A stretch of 23,500 bases of DNA, taken from contig JAZUES010000232.1 of assembly GCA_045640265.1 (NCBI GenBank), forward strand, positions 1 to 23,500, read 5' to 3'. The stretch's first letter is position 1; each line of letters starts with the position of its first letter. This DNA is from Solibacillus sp045640265. GTDB lineage: Bacteria; Bacillota; Bacilli; Bacillales_A; Planococcaceae. The notes beneath the pieces were generated by a model that was given only the letters and a program-made list of their open reading frames with translations, ran no database searches and was not told where the DNA came from. Of the stretch, positions 7,485-15,068 are shown one piece after another. The position numbers were made by a program, and so were the translations under genes.

Positions 7485-7841
7485 TTAGATTCCGTATGCA
7501 GTAAGTTCTTTGCGAACGTCTGCTAATACTGCTTCACATTCTTTTACAAGATGCGCTGGGAATACCTCGTCAGTATATTCTACACCATGTGGATAGTAGT
7601 ATTTACCGATAACAGGTTTGTTGATGTTTAAAGTAGCATTGTGAGCACCAACATCACCAGATACTGCGTTACAGAAAACGCGTAAATAATAGCGACCTTC
7701 TCGAACATCGTAACAACGGTCAAAAGCCATACGATCATAATCCCATGCGCCATGACATTCTAAACCAAATTTACCCATTACTGTAGATAAAACTTCTTGA
7801 TCAACTTTTACATCTTCAAGTTGTGTGTTTTCAAAATACAT
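7485..7841 (-). CDS. yugN: YugN-like family protein
   Basis: A 118-aa soluble protein resembling Bacillus YugN (DUF1797-like small family of unknown function); the central segment HGAWDYDRMAFDRCYDV and the C-terminal AHLVKECEAVLADVRKEL region are what I recognise. It has no membrane segment or signal peptide. AAAGGAGG lies 8 nt before its ATG. It stands alone on the minus strand between two terminators and a divergent promoter. In B. subtilis yugN lies elsewhere. The Pfam number is from memory and unsure; the YugN match itself is fairly secure. Confidence 0.75.
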   Translation of the reverse strand: MYFENTQLEDVKVDQEVLSTVMGKFGLECHGAWDYDRMAFDRCYDVREGRYYLRVFCNAVSGDVGAHNATLNINKPVIGKYYYPHGVEYTDEVFPAHLVKECEAVLADVRKELTAYGI

Positions 7842-7908
7842 CTAGATATCCTCCTTTTGCCTATCGTACATAAGTATACGGTCAAATTTAATAATAGAAC
7901 AAAATGGA

Positions 7909-7957
7909 AATTGTTGCAATGACAACATTGTGTCAACGTCATTACAATTGGTATAAT
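7909..7957 (+). promoter_or_regulatory. ylbC promoter with bulged inverted repeat
   Basis: TTGTGT (7928-7933), 18 bp, then a perfect TATAAT (7952-7957). AATTGT (7909-7914) plus AATGAC (7918-7923) is mirrored by GTCATTACAATT (7938-7949), giving a 12-bp inverted repeat with a 3-nt bulge that encloses the -35 and spacer. It may be an operator. Confidence 0.5.
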
Positions 7958-7990
7958 AATAAGTAAGAAAATACTTGAAAGAAGGGACTT

Positions 7991-9067
7991 ATGAAGACGC
8001 TATTCCGTATTTTAATTATCGCAACATGTTTAGGGATAATTTATTATTATTCCAATGTAGAACCATCAAAAACAGAGTTATTAGAGGGCCCTTCACAAAT
8101 TATACAGCCTGTTTCAAATGTTGAGGAAAAAAAGGAAAATCAAAATGATCTGCCAAGACCAACTGCTGGAATTTCCAAATTTATTGGTCAATATAGCGAT
8201 GAAATATTGGATAATTACGGTAAACCTGATCGGATTGATCCATCAGAGTTTGGCTATGAATGGTGGGTGTATCATGTAAATGACGAATTATTAATGGTTG
8301 GAATACACGATGAAATGGTTACACAAATTTATACGAATTCACCGTCTTTCAATATAGCACCGTATGTAATTAATCAGTCATTAGATGATGTGTACCGAAT
8401 GACAATTTTTGAACAAGAAGTGACGGTTGAAATTGGGGACAATCTTTATATATTTGCAATGAATGAGCAAGATGTGCAGAGTCGTATTCTTGTGAAGTAT
8501 GAGGATGTGTACGCACAGTTATACATAGATACGGAAACAAAGAAGTTGGATGGTGTGCGATTTATCGATGGGAAAACGCTCGTACTACATAAACCATATG
8601 AATTACAGTTTGTAGGGAATTTATTAGAGGCGAATACACCTTCAAGTTTTCAACAATTGGAGATTAATCGAGCAAATGGATTACAATTAACGGATTTAGT
8701 AAATGCGTATCGAAAAAAAAATGAACTACCTGTATTACTTACATCTCCGCAATTAAATTTACTAGCAGAAACACAAAGTGAAGCGATGCTTTTAGAGAGT
8801 ATGGCCACACAAACTACAGAACCCATAAAGCCCTTAGATGAGCGGTTAAATAATATCAACGTGGTTTTTCAAAGTGCGGCTGAAAATGTAGCTTCTAACT
8901 ATAAAGATTCAATAGAAGTAATGTATGGGTGGATCAATTCAAAAGAACATCGTGAGTTGCTACTTAATAATAAATTTACACATATCGGCTCGGGTACATT
9001 TGTCAATTACTATACACAAATCTATATCGAACAAAATATAGATTCAGATGAACGCTACGGATTATAG
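7991..9067 (+). CDS. ylbC: Membrane-anchored CAP-domain protein, YlbC type
   Basis: A 358-aa protein with an N-terminal membrane anchor or uncleaved signal (about 5-21), a linker rich in charged residues (about 25-58), a CAP-associated N-terminal domain (about 60-200, starting GISKFIGQYSDEIL), and a CAP/SCP-like domain (about 235-350) with AAENVASNY (296-304) and the signature HRELLLNNKFTHIG (320-333). The first CAP histidine, usually in an FSH/FAH motif, is not evident. It probably faces the outside. CAP proteins of Bacillus spores and envelopes mostly lack a known activity. GAAGGG lies 5 nt before ATG 7991. The position matches B. subtilis ylbC. Confidence 0.85.
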   Translation: MKTLFRILIIATCLGIIYYYSNVEPSKTELLEGPSQIIQPVSNVEEKKENQNDLPRPTAGISKFIGQYSDEILDNYGKPDRIDPSEFGYEWWVYHVNDELLMVGIHDEMVTQIYTNSPSFNIAPYVINQSLDDVYRMTIFEQEVTVEIGDNLYIFAMNEQDVQSRILVKYEDVYAQLYIDTETKKLDGVRFIDGKTLVLHKPYELQFVGNLLEANTPSSFQQLEINRANGLQLTDLVNAYRKKNELPVLLTSPQLNLLAETQSEAMLLESMATQTTEPIKPLDERLNNINVVFQSAAENVASNYKDSIEVMYGWINSKEHRELLLNNKFTHIGSGTFVNYYTQIYIEQNIDSDERYGL

Positions 9068-9080
9068 TAGCGTTTTTTTT
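9051..9080 (+). terminator. Terminator overlapping the ylbC stop codon
   Basis: A perfect 8-bp stem AACGCTAC / GTAGCGTT followed by six further T. The 5' arm and the stop codon are part of ylbC. The next gene starts 34 bp later, so it may attenuate read-through into the murE-like gene. Confidence 0.75.
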
Positions 9081-9113
9081 ATTGTGCCATATATTATGTT
9101 GAGGAGTGTGAAC

Positions 9114-10595
9114 GTGCAAATTGCAGAATTGGTGAAGGATTGGCCATGCACAGTAAAGGGCTCGATGCGAACTGATATACAAAGCATAGAAGATGATGCG
9201 CGAAAGATCACACCAGGTGCATTGTATATTGCGAGACAAGGTAAAAATTATAATGGAAAAGAATTTATAAAAGAAGCGGTTGAAAAGGGAGCTACAGCAA
9301 TTGCGATAGATGATGAACTACTTTATGATTCGATTGAAATGGATGTACCAATCGTTTGGGTGCCAAATTGTGAAAGTTTTATTGCCTATGCAAGTGCGAA
9401 GATTTATGGCTTTCCATCAGAGGCATTATCAATCATTGCGATTACTGGTACGAATGGTAAGACAACCGTTACACATTTAATTGGTCAACTATTAAATAAA
9501 CTCAATCAGCAAGTAATCGTCATCGGAACAAACGGTATTTATGTAAATGGCGTTCAAGAATACGGACATTTAGAAAAACTAACCACGCTACAGGCAAAAG
9601 ATTTACATTTTATATGTTCGGAAGCCATTCGAAGAGAAATTCCTTATATCGTCCTCGAAGCATCATCAATGGGTTTAGCAAAGCACCGATTAGATTATTG
9701 CGAAATTACGTTAGGTGTTTTTCTAAACATTACTGAAGAACATATTGAGGATCATGGAAGTTATGAAAAGTATAAGCAGGCAAAACAAATTTTAATGAAA
9801 TTGGCGAAAAAAGTAATCATTAATAATGATGATGCCACTTGTCGATCAATTGGAATTGCTTCAAAGAGGAAAGCGAAATATTATGGAAAAGCTAATCATG
9901 TGGACTATCATATACAACATTTAATCGAATCAACTGAAAATACTGTTTGTTGTATTCAATATAAAGATGAGAGACATGTTGTGACAATGCCGGTTATAGG
10001 GGAATACCAAACGAGTAATGTACTAGCAGCGATTAGCTCTGTTACAGAGTTAGGTTTTCCATTAAATGAAATTTGCACAGTCATTCCACAATTAACATTA
10101 CCTGAAGGGCGTTTTGACCGAATTATAAATGCACTCGACCTTTCAGTTTATATTGATTATGCACATACGCCAGACGCAATGAAAATGATTTTACAGACGA
10201 TTAGAAAAAAAGCGGAATCTCGAGTCATCGTTGTCTTTAGTTGCGGTGGAGATAGGGACCATATGAAGCGACCTAAAATGGGAATGATTGCTTCTGCTTT
10301 TGCAGATTATATTATTTTAACGACCGATAATGCCAGATCAGAATCACCCGAACAAATTAATGACCAAATCAAGGAAGGGTTTTCTTCTTATCAAAAATAT
10401 GAAGTGATTCTGGAACGAAAAGAAGCGATTGAAAAAGCCCTAAAGATGGCACAAAGGGGCGATACGGTAGTAATCCTAGGAAAGGGTCATGAAAAAACTC
10501 AACAAATAGGAAGTTCCGTGGACTATTTTTCAGATCATGATTGCGTAAGAGAAATTGTAAAGCAACTAGAAAACGAGTTAAGGAAACATCCCTAA
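9114..10595 (+). CDS. MurE-like UDP-N-acetylmuramyl-tripeptide synthetase paralogue
   Basis: A Mur ligase of 493 aa with the MurE layout: N-terminal domain with the DARKITPGALYIA segment, ATP loop GTNGKTT (112-118), EASSMGL (182-188), Lys224 in YKQAK as the probable carbamylated lysine, DYAHTPDA (348-355), CGGDRDHMKRPKMG (377-390), DNAR (405-408) and GKGHE (456-460). MurE adds the third amino acid to the peptidoglycan stem peptide. The GTG start has GAGGAG 7 nt upstream; the longer frame from 9048 would run through the ylbC terminator. Oddities are the lone location outside a dcw cluster, TTLQ in place of the usual TTPE, SSM for SSH, and DNAR for the meso-DAP motif DNPR. It may be a second MurE or a ligase with another substrate. 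Confidence 0.8.
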   Translation: MQIAELVKDWPCTVKGSMRTDIQSIEDDARKITPGALYIARQGKNYNGKEFIKEAVEKGATAIAIDDELLYDSIEMDVPIVWVPNCESFIAYASAKIYGFPSEALSIIAITGTNGKTTVTHLIGQLLNKLNQQVIVIGTNGIYVNGVQEYGHLEKLTTLQAKDLHFICSEAIRREIPYIVLEASSMGLAKHRLDYCEITLGVFLNITEEHIEDHGSYEKYKQAKQILMKLAKKVIINNDDATCRSIGIASKRKAKYYGKANHVDYHIQHLIESTENTVCCIQYKDERHVVTMPVIGEYQTSNVLAAISSVTELGFPLNEICTVIPQLTLPEGRFDRIINALDLSVYIDYAHTPDAMKMILQTIRKKAESRVIVVFSCGGDRDHMKRPKMGMIASAFADYIILTTDNARSESPEQINDQIKEGFSSYQKYEVILERKEAIEKALKMAQRGDTVVILGKGHEKTQQIGSSVDYFSDHDCVREIVKQLENELRKHP

Positions 10596-10610
10596 TAATT
10601 AGAAGTCACA

Positions 10611-10639
10611 TTGCTTTTCTGACTTTTTTTCGTTATGAT
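10611..10639 (+). promoter_or_regulatory. Candidate ylbF promoter
   Basis: TTGCTT (10611-10616), a 17-bp spacer and TATGAT (10634-10639), 24 bp before the ylbF start. The -35 and spacer lie inside a small hairpin AAGTCA / TGACTT followed by T's that may end the upstream transcript. Confidence 0.4.
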
Positions 10640-10663
10640 AAAGTCAGATTGGGGGAATTAACG

Positions 10664-11110
10664 ATGCTCATGACTTCAGATTGGGTTTTTATATTAGATG
10701 AGGTCGATGAATTAAGTGCGATGATCCTATCCTCTCAAGCAGCGCAAAATTTACGACAAGCGTACAAAGCAGTTTATGAGGATGCGGAGTTAAGCACACA
10801 AATTAAGACCTTTCAACGTTTAAAAGACCTATACGAGGATGTCCAACGATTTGGAAAATATCATCCTGATTACAATACAATTATGAAAAAGATTCGAACA
10901 GAAAAACGCCAGCTTGATTTGAATGACCTGGTGGCGGCATTAAAGCTAGCAGAAAATGATTATCAAGATTTACTTGATGAGATAAGCTTGATGATTGGCC
11001 ATTCTGTTTCGGAAGCGGTTAAAGTACCTGTTAGCAACCCATTTTTAGCAAGTAGTTCTTCTTGTGGCACGGGATGCGGTACTGGTGGCGGCTGTTCTTG
11101 TTCTGCTTAA
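10664..11110 (+). CDS. ylbF: YlbF family regulator (Y-complex subunit)
   Basis: A 148-aa helical protein with a Cys-rich tail, Cys134, Cys138, Cys144 and Cys146 (CGTGCGTGGGCSC). Known: in B. subtilis YlbF acts with YmcA and YaaT in a complex carrying [4Fe-4S] clusters; it steers RNase Y processing and promotes competence, biofilm formation and sporulation. Length agrees with B. subtilis YlbF (about 149 aa). ATG 10664 follows a GGGGG site by 8 nt; the longer open frame from 10541 would run back into the murE-like gene in another frame and is rejected. A strong bidirectional terminator follows. Confidence 0.92.
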   Translation: MLMTSDWVFILDEVDELSAMILSSQAAQNLRQAYKAVYEDAELSTQIKTFQRLKDLYEDVQRFGKYHPDYNTIMKKIRTEKRQLDLNDLVAALKLAENDYQDLLDEISLMIGHSVSEAVKVPVSNPFLASSSSCGTGCGTGGGCSCSA

Positions 11111-11113
11111 TAA

Positions 11114-11152
11114 AAAAGAGCTTGTGAGACCTATAATCTCACAAGCTCTTTT
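11114..11152. terminator. Bidirectional terminator between ylbF and GDPD-like gene
   Basis: A perfect 16-bp stem AAAAGAGCTTGTGAGA / TCTCACAAGCTCTTTT with a 7-nt loop. It lies 3 bp after ylbF and 5 bp beyond the stop of the convergent gene, serving both. Confidence 0.93.
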
Positions 11153-11157
11153 GTTCG

Positions 11158-12066
11158 TTATTGAGTAACCTTTTGTAGTAAAACTTGCGCAACATCTGGA
11201 CGATTTGTTACAACACCGATTGCGCCTTGATCAATCACGCGGTTCATCGTCAATAAATCATCGATATTTGTATAAATTGTTGGAACATTTAAATCTGCTA
11301 AAAACTTTACGAATTTTTGTGAATCATAATTGAAAACGCCAGATTTAAGCGGCATTATAAATAAATCAACTTTTGGATGATACAAGTGACCGAATTGACT
11401 TGTAAATGTTGTAATAGCTTTTTTAATATCGCTATCGCCAGCGCCTAAAGCGATACGGTTTTGTGCATATAAGTTGAATCTATCAATTTGTTCACTATAT
11501 GGACTTGTTACAATAATTTGATAATGTACATCTAATTCTTCGATAAGTCGCCATAATTTTGAAGGCATTAAGCTTCCTTCATACGTATCGGGACTATCCT
11601 GAATTGAAATAATAAATAATTTGTCTTTATAAGTTTCAAAAAGCTCGCGAAGTGTTACAACAGAAGCAGCGTCCTCGCGGTATGAATGGGATCCTTCTAA
11701 ATCTTCGAAGTAATAGCCGACGTTCAGCTGTTTCAGTTCTTTTAAAGTCAAGTCTTTTACAAAACCAGAGCCATTTGTTGTGCGATCAACGGTGGCATCA
11801 TGGAAAGCAAGAATTTCTTCGTCTTTTGTTAAACGAACGCTTACTGTAAAGCCGTCTACTTCTAAATGTGCTGCGTTTTCAAAAGCTTGTAATGAATGTT
11901 CAGGTGCTAAGCCAGCCCCACCATGTTGGGCAATAACAATGGGACGTTCAAATTGTAAAACGTCTTTTGATTCACGCTTTTGTGGCTTCGAAAATGCCTT
12001 TGATCCTGCCCAAGCTGCTGCACTTGCCGCAGCGATTGCCAGAGCCACTTTTGTTTTTTTACCCAT
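11158..12066 (-). CDS. Glycerophosphodiester phosphodiesterase-like protein, degenerate active site
   Basis: A 302-aa protein with an Ala-rich N-terminal membrane anchor or signal (about 5-22) and a GDPD TIM-barrel domain (about 42-300). It keeps His48 (IAQHGGAG), PEHS, and His89 in FHDATVDRTTNGSG. The Arg after the first His is Gly, the Glu and Asp of the usual IELDV strand are Thr74 and Ser76 (FTVSV), and the Glu of the usual IEIK strand is Ser154 (IISIQ). These residues bind the divalent metal in active GDPDs, so catalysis is doubtful. ATG 12066 has GGAGG 8 nt before it; an upstream in-frame ATG at 12120 has none. It probably acts at the outer membrane face, perhaps binding a lipid or teichoic acid headgroup (inference). 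Confidence 0.85.
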   Translation of the reverse strand: MGKKTKVALAIAAASAAAWAGSKAFSKPQKRESKDVLQFERPIVIAQHGGAGLAPEHSLQAFENAAHLEVDGFTVSVRLTKDEEILAFHDATVDRTTNGSGFVKDLTLKELKQLNVGYYFEDLEGSHSYREDAASVVTLRELFETYKDKLFIISIQDSPDTYEGSLMPSKLWRLIEELDVHYQIIVTSPYSEQIDRFNLYAQNRIALGAGDSDIKKAITTFTSQFGHLYHPKVDLFIMPLKSGVFNYDSQKFVKFLADLNVPTIYTNIDDLLTMNRVIDQGAIGVVTNRPDVAQVLLQKVTQ

Positions 12067-12180
12067 AATTTCGTCCTCCTCTGACCGTACATAATTCATT
12101 TTCAATTTCGTTTGTGTCATGAAAAATAGAGTGCACTAGGTGGATTTTACATGAGTTAAATAATCACTCTACTGGTTTCC

Positions 12181-12209
12181 ATTATAACGGGTTGTGTGCT
12201 CACTGTCTA
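12181..12209 (-). promoter_or_regulatory. Promoter of the GDPD-like gene
   Basis: On the minus strand TAGACA (12209-12204), 17 bp, TATAAT (12186-12181). It matches sigma-A in 11 of 12 bases and gives a leader of about 108 nt. Confidence 0.6.
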
Positions 12210-12216
12210 AACTCTG

Positions 12217-12245
12217 TTGCTATCAAATTGTACATTTGGTATTCT
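12217..12245 (+). promoter_or_regulatory. Candidate ylbG promoter
   Basis: TTGCTA (12217-12222), 17 bp, TATTCT (12240-12245). Head-to-head with the GDPD-like promoter, with only 7 bp between the two -35 elements, so the two may compete or share a regulator. Confidence 0.35.
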
Positions 12246-12306
12246 TTTAGTGGGAAAGTAAGTAAAAATTTAGAAGAAATCCGCACAGAGAAAAGAGGGA
12301 TTTTAC

Positions 12307-12579
12307 ATGAACGAACGCCAAGGGCTAATCGTATATGTACATCAATTGAAGCATGCAAAATCATTACGAAAATACGGACATGTGAATTTTATCTCAAGAA
12401 GATTAAAATATGTTGTCATTTATTGTAATCGTGATGAAGTAGAAATGTTAAAAAATAAAATACAACGCCTTCCATTTGTGAAAGACGTTGTAGAATCATA
12501 CAGACCATTTGTTAAAACTGAATTCGAAAATGCGAAGCCAGATAAAGCAAAAGAGTACGACTATAAAGTGGGATTATAA
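12307..12579 (+). CDS. ylbG: YlbG, DUF2129 family
   Basis: A 90-aa soluble protein of the YlbG (UPF0298/DUF2129) family, recognised from MNERQGLIVYVHQLKHAKSL and the VIYCNRDEVEMLKNKIQRLP region. Function is unknown. It may be a small RNA- or protein-binding domain, but nothing here proves this. AGAGGGA is the ribosome site. It stands between ylbF and rsmD as in B. subtilis, though separated from both by extra genes, and converges on the next gene with a gap of 24 bp and no clear terminator. Confidence 0.85.
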   Translation: MNERQGLIVYVHQLKHAKSLRKYGHVNFISRRLKYVVIYCNRDEVEMLKNKIQRLPFVKDVVESYRPFVKTEFENAKPDKAKEYDYKVGL

Positions 12580-12603
12580 ATCCCTGTACAATTTTTGCTT
12601 ACT

Positions 12604-12993
12604 TTATTGCATTGGCGGAATATAATGATTTAATCGTAAAATACCAATTAAGTATTGATAAAATTGAATTGATTCCGAAAAAGTAGATGAGTGCTTAATA
12701 TCGAAACTATTTTCTTGTTTGCCGATTGTATGTACGGCTTCTTTAAATAGTTCGATTCGCTTCGATGGTTTTTCGGCGTTGTATGGAATTCCTTCGCGGC
12801 AAACATAAATCGGCATAAATTTACTTTCACCTGATGGTTTAAGTGCAACTGCTAGTGAAGCAACCATGCCGTTATTGTGATTCGCAGTGAAGATGAACGC
12901 GTTATGGAAACGGTGTTCGTTAGTTTTGATTAATTCGCAAAGCTCATAAACGTCACCATAGCCTTGACCTAATTCGATAAATTGTTGAATCAA
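12604..12993 (-). CDS. Small conserved protein, YlbA-like
   Basis: A 129-aa soluble protein starting (M)IQQFIELGQGYGDVYELCEL and ending YQYLIGILRLNHYIPPMQ. It resembles a short Bacillales family that I associate with B. subtilis YlbA (DUF7147), sometimes misnamed methylthioribose kinase; this is from memory and only moderately sure. The TTG at 12993 is chosen: GAAAGGAT (13010-13003) lies 9 nt upstream and the conserved IQQFIELGQG begins there. The longer open frame from 13086 would run into the divergent gene and is rejected. GTG 13002 is in frame but overlaps the ribosome site. Confidence 0.65.
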   Translation of the reverse strand: MIQQFIELGQGYGDVYELCELIKTNEHRFHNAFIFTANHNNGMVASLAVALKPSGESKFMPIYVCREGIPYNAEKPSKRIELFKEAVHTIGKQENSFDIKHSSTFSESIQFYQYLIGILRLNHYIPPMQ

Positions 12994-13045
12994 TATAGAC
13001 ACATCCTTTCTATACAATAGTATCATGATGCAGGAGGACAGGCAC

Positions 13046-14461
13046 ATGAAAATTGCCGTAAGTATTTTTTCGTTTTTAGCTATCATAATTGGGACAATTG
13101 TTTTTATGCAGTTCCAAGTTTACTCTGACGAAGTGGATTCAATTGATAAAGGTTATAAGTATTCACAAGAAATTGAAATTGTGTACCGTGGGGAAAGTCT
13201 TGATATTCGCCAACATTTCAAAAACTTACCGTCAGATGAAGTCACGATTCAATGGCCAATTAGTGCTGTGAATCCAAATTGTTTTATTGAAAATGAACAT
13301 AGTTGTTCGCGTTTAAGTGAGGATTCTTCGAAGTTTAAAGAAGGCGATACGCGTGCACAATCCATTTCGTATACCATTCATTTAAAAAATGGTCTACAGT
13401 CTCAAAAACTGATGAAAAATGTTTTTGCAACATTAAAAAATGGAAATGCTCTATTTTCAACGGTACATATTACAACAGACCACGATGTTGAAGGTCAGTG
13501 GGTAACAGGCTTACCATTAATTGGTGAACAAAATTTAGCGCTAGTTAATTACACAATGTTTAGTGGCAAGGGCCCGGTAAAGGATCTTTTCTGGCAATCG
13601 AGTGGATTTGATTTGCAAAATCAATCAGACGTGCTTTCGATTTATTCGAAAACACCTTTAACCGCAGCTTTTTATGAAAAATTAGCGAAAGTAAACTTTT
13701 TAAGTGACGATCATTTCGCTATTATTAATGGAACAAATATTGACGGGCTAGAAAGTGATCGTATGTTGTTCTTACCAGATGTAACGGTAGCAAAAGTGCA
13801 GCAAAACATTATTATTTCACAATTAGAATCGATGTATCAATTTGGTGATACGCCGAACTGGATTAAGGAATTAATGGCATCATACTTAACGGGTTCAGTA
13901 TTTGGTAGTGACAAAGCAAAAGAAGTTGCTGCTACGATTACAGCACAAATGACAGATAAACAATTAGCAGACTGGATCGCACATTTGAAAGATCTAGAAA
14001 ATAAAAAAATAAGTGCTCAAGTACTCGATGAACAATTGTCAAAAGTACTCGATGCATCAACAAAATATGTGACAATGAGTGCACGTTCAAAAACTTCATA
14101 TCCATTTTTATATAATGATCCTCGTGAAATTTATGTCAACTTACACAAACAAGACGATATTCAAGTTGTCTTGAAAGATGGAGAAGTGCTCTATTCGGCG
14201 GATTCTGTATTAAAATCGTTAGGATATGATGTGAAAACTGGTGAAAACGGTTATTATGTAACAAGTGAGACACGTGCGTTCCGATTCCCAATGGATTCAG
14301 GATTTTATGTATTTAACCAACGACGTTATAATACTGTTTCGATGCCGATTAAAATGGTTGCAAATCAGCACTTTATTGAAGAATCATGGTTACAACGTCT
14401 ATTTTTAATTGAATTAAAGAAATCGGATAAACGCATCACGATCAATACACCTCAAGAATAA
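13046..14461 (+). CDS. Membrane-anchored protein with peptidase-like core and stalk-like domain
   Basis: I do not recognise a named family for the whole 471-aa protein. It has an N-terminal helix (about 3-22), a beta-rich region (about 38-160) and a helical middle. There, SQLESMYQ (258-265) followed by PNWIKELMASYL (270-281) looks like the HExxH...WLxEGxASYL core of gluzincin peptidases with the zinc histidines gone; Glu275 fits the third ligand. The C-terminal part (about 370-455: IQVVLKDGEVLY, NGYYV, MPIKMVA) resembles a copper amine oxidase N-terminal-like stalk domain. ATG 13046 follows AGGAGG by 8 nt. It is first of a likely operon with rsmD and coaD and is divergent from the YlbA-like gene. 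Confidence 0.7.
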   Translation: MKIAVSIFSFLAIIIGTIVFMQFQVYSDEVDSIDKGYKYSQEIEIVYRGESLDIRQHFKNLPSDEVTIQWPISAVNPNCFIENEHSCSRLSEDSSKFKEGDTRAQSISYTIHLKNGLQSQKLMKNVFATLKNGNALFSTVHITTDHDVEGQWVTGLPLIGEQNLALVNYTMFSGKGPVKDLFWQSSGFDLQNQSDVLSIYSKTPLTAAFYEKLAKVNFLSDDHFAIINGTNIDGLESDRMLFLPDVTVAKVQQNIIISQLESMYQFGDTPNWIKELMASYLTGSVFGSDKAKEVAATITAQMTDKQLADWIAHLKDLENKKISAQVLDEQLSKVLDASTKYVTMSARSKTSYPFLYNDPREIYVNLHKQDDIQVVLKDGEVLYSADSVLKSLGYDVKTGENGYYVTSETRAFRFPMDSGFYVFNQRRYNTVSMPIKMVANQHFIEESWLQRLFLIELKKSDKRITINTPQE

Positions 14462-14495
14462 TATTCACGATTGATAAAGAAAGTTTGGTGAAATC

Positions 14496-15068
14496 ATGCG
14501 CGTAGTAGCAGGAGACCGAAAAGGAATGCCACTAAAGGCAATTTCAGGTAATACAACACGTCCAACAACGGATAAGGTAAAAGAGTCGATTTTCAATATG
14601 ATTGGTCCGTTTTTTAACGGTGGTATTGTATTGGATTTATTTGCTGGGAGTGGTGGACTAGGCATTGAAACGCTAAGCCGTGGTGCAGCGCATGCACTAT
14701 TTATTGAAAAGGATAGTCGCGCCTATCAAACATTGCAAGAAAATATAAAAAAATGTCGCTATGAAGATGTATCGGAAATTTTTCGTACAGACGCAACACG
14801 CGCAGTAAAGGCACTATTAAAACGAGATATTACGATTGATTATTTATTTGTCGATCCGCCCTATCATAAAATAGAGTATTATGATTTAGTCGAGACGCTT
14901 GTTGAAGGTGAAAAACTTTCGAATGATGCCATTATTATGTGTGAGCATTCAACGGAAGTGACATTACCAGAAAGTTACGGAGTGTTTCGCTTAGTGAGAC
15001 AAGAAAACTATGGTAGTACGATTATCTCAATTTATCGTCATTTAGAGGAAGTAGGAGAAGTCAATTGA
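14496..15068 (+). CDS. rsmD: 16S rRNA (guanine966-N2)-methyltransferase RsmD
   Basis: RsmD (YlbH) methylates G966 (E. coli numbering) of 16S rRNA using SAM. The 190-aa protein has the N-terminal MRVVAGDRKGMPL, the TRPTTDKVKESIFNM region (21-35), SAM-binding DLFAGSGGLGIE (47-58), and the catalytic DPPY (120-123). The Shine-Dalgarno is weak (TTTGGTGA). Its stop overlaps the coaD start by four bases, a conserved pairing in Bacillales. Confidence 0.96.
   Translation: MRVVAGDRKGMPLKAISGNTTRPTTDKVKESIFNMIGPFFNGGIVLDLFAGSGGLGIETLSRGAAHALFIEKDSRAYQTLQENIKKCRYEDVSEIFRTDATRAVKALLKRDITIDYLFVDPPYHKIEYYDLVETLVEGEKLSNDAIIMCEHSTEVTLPESYGVFRLVRQENYGSTIISIYRHLEEVGEVN

Noticed and set aside
7932..7947. TnrA-like site TGTCA...TTACA before ylbC
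   Set aside because: The half-site spacing is one base short of the TnrA consensus.
9048..9113. ATG 9048 or ATG 9096 as start of the murE-like gene
   Set aside because: The first overlaps ylbC and runs through its terminator; neither has a ribosome site, while GTG 9114 has GAGGAG.
12604..13086. 160-codon version of the YlbA-like gene with an N-terminal membrane helix
   Set aside because: The extra residues come from sequence antisense to the divergent gene; a ribosome site supports TTG 12993.
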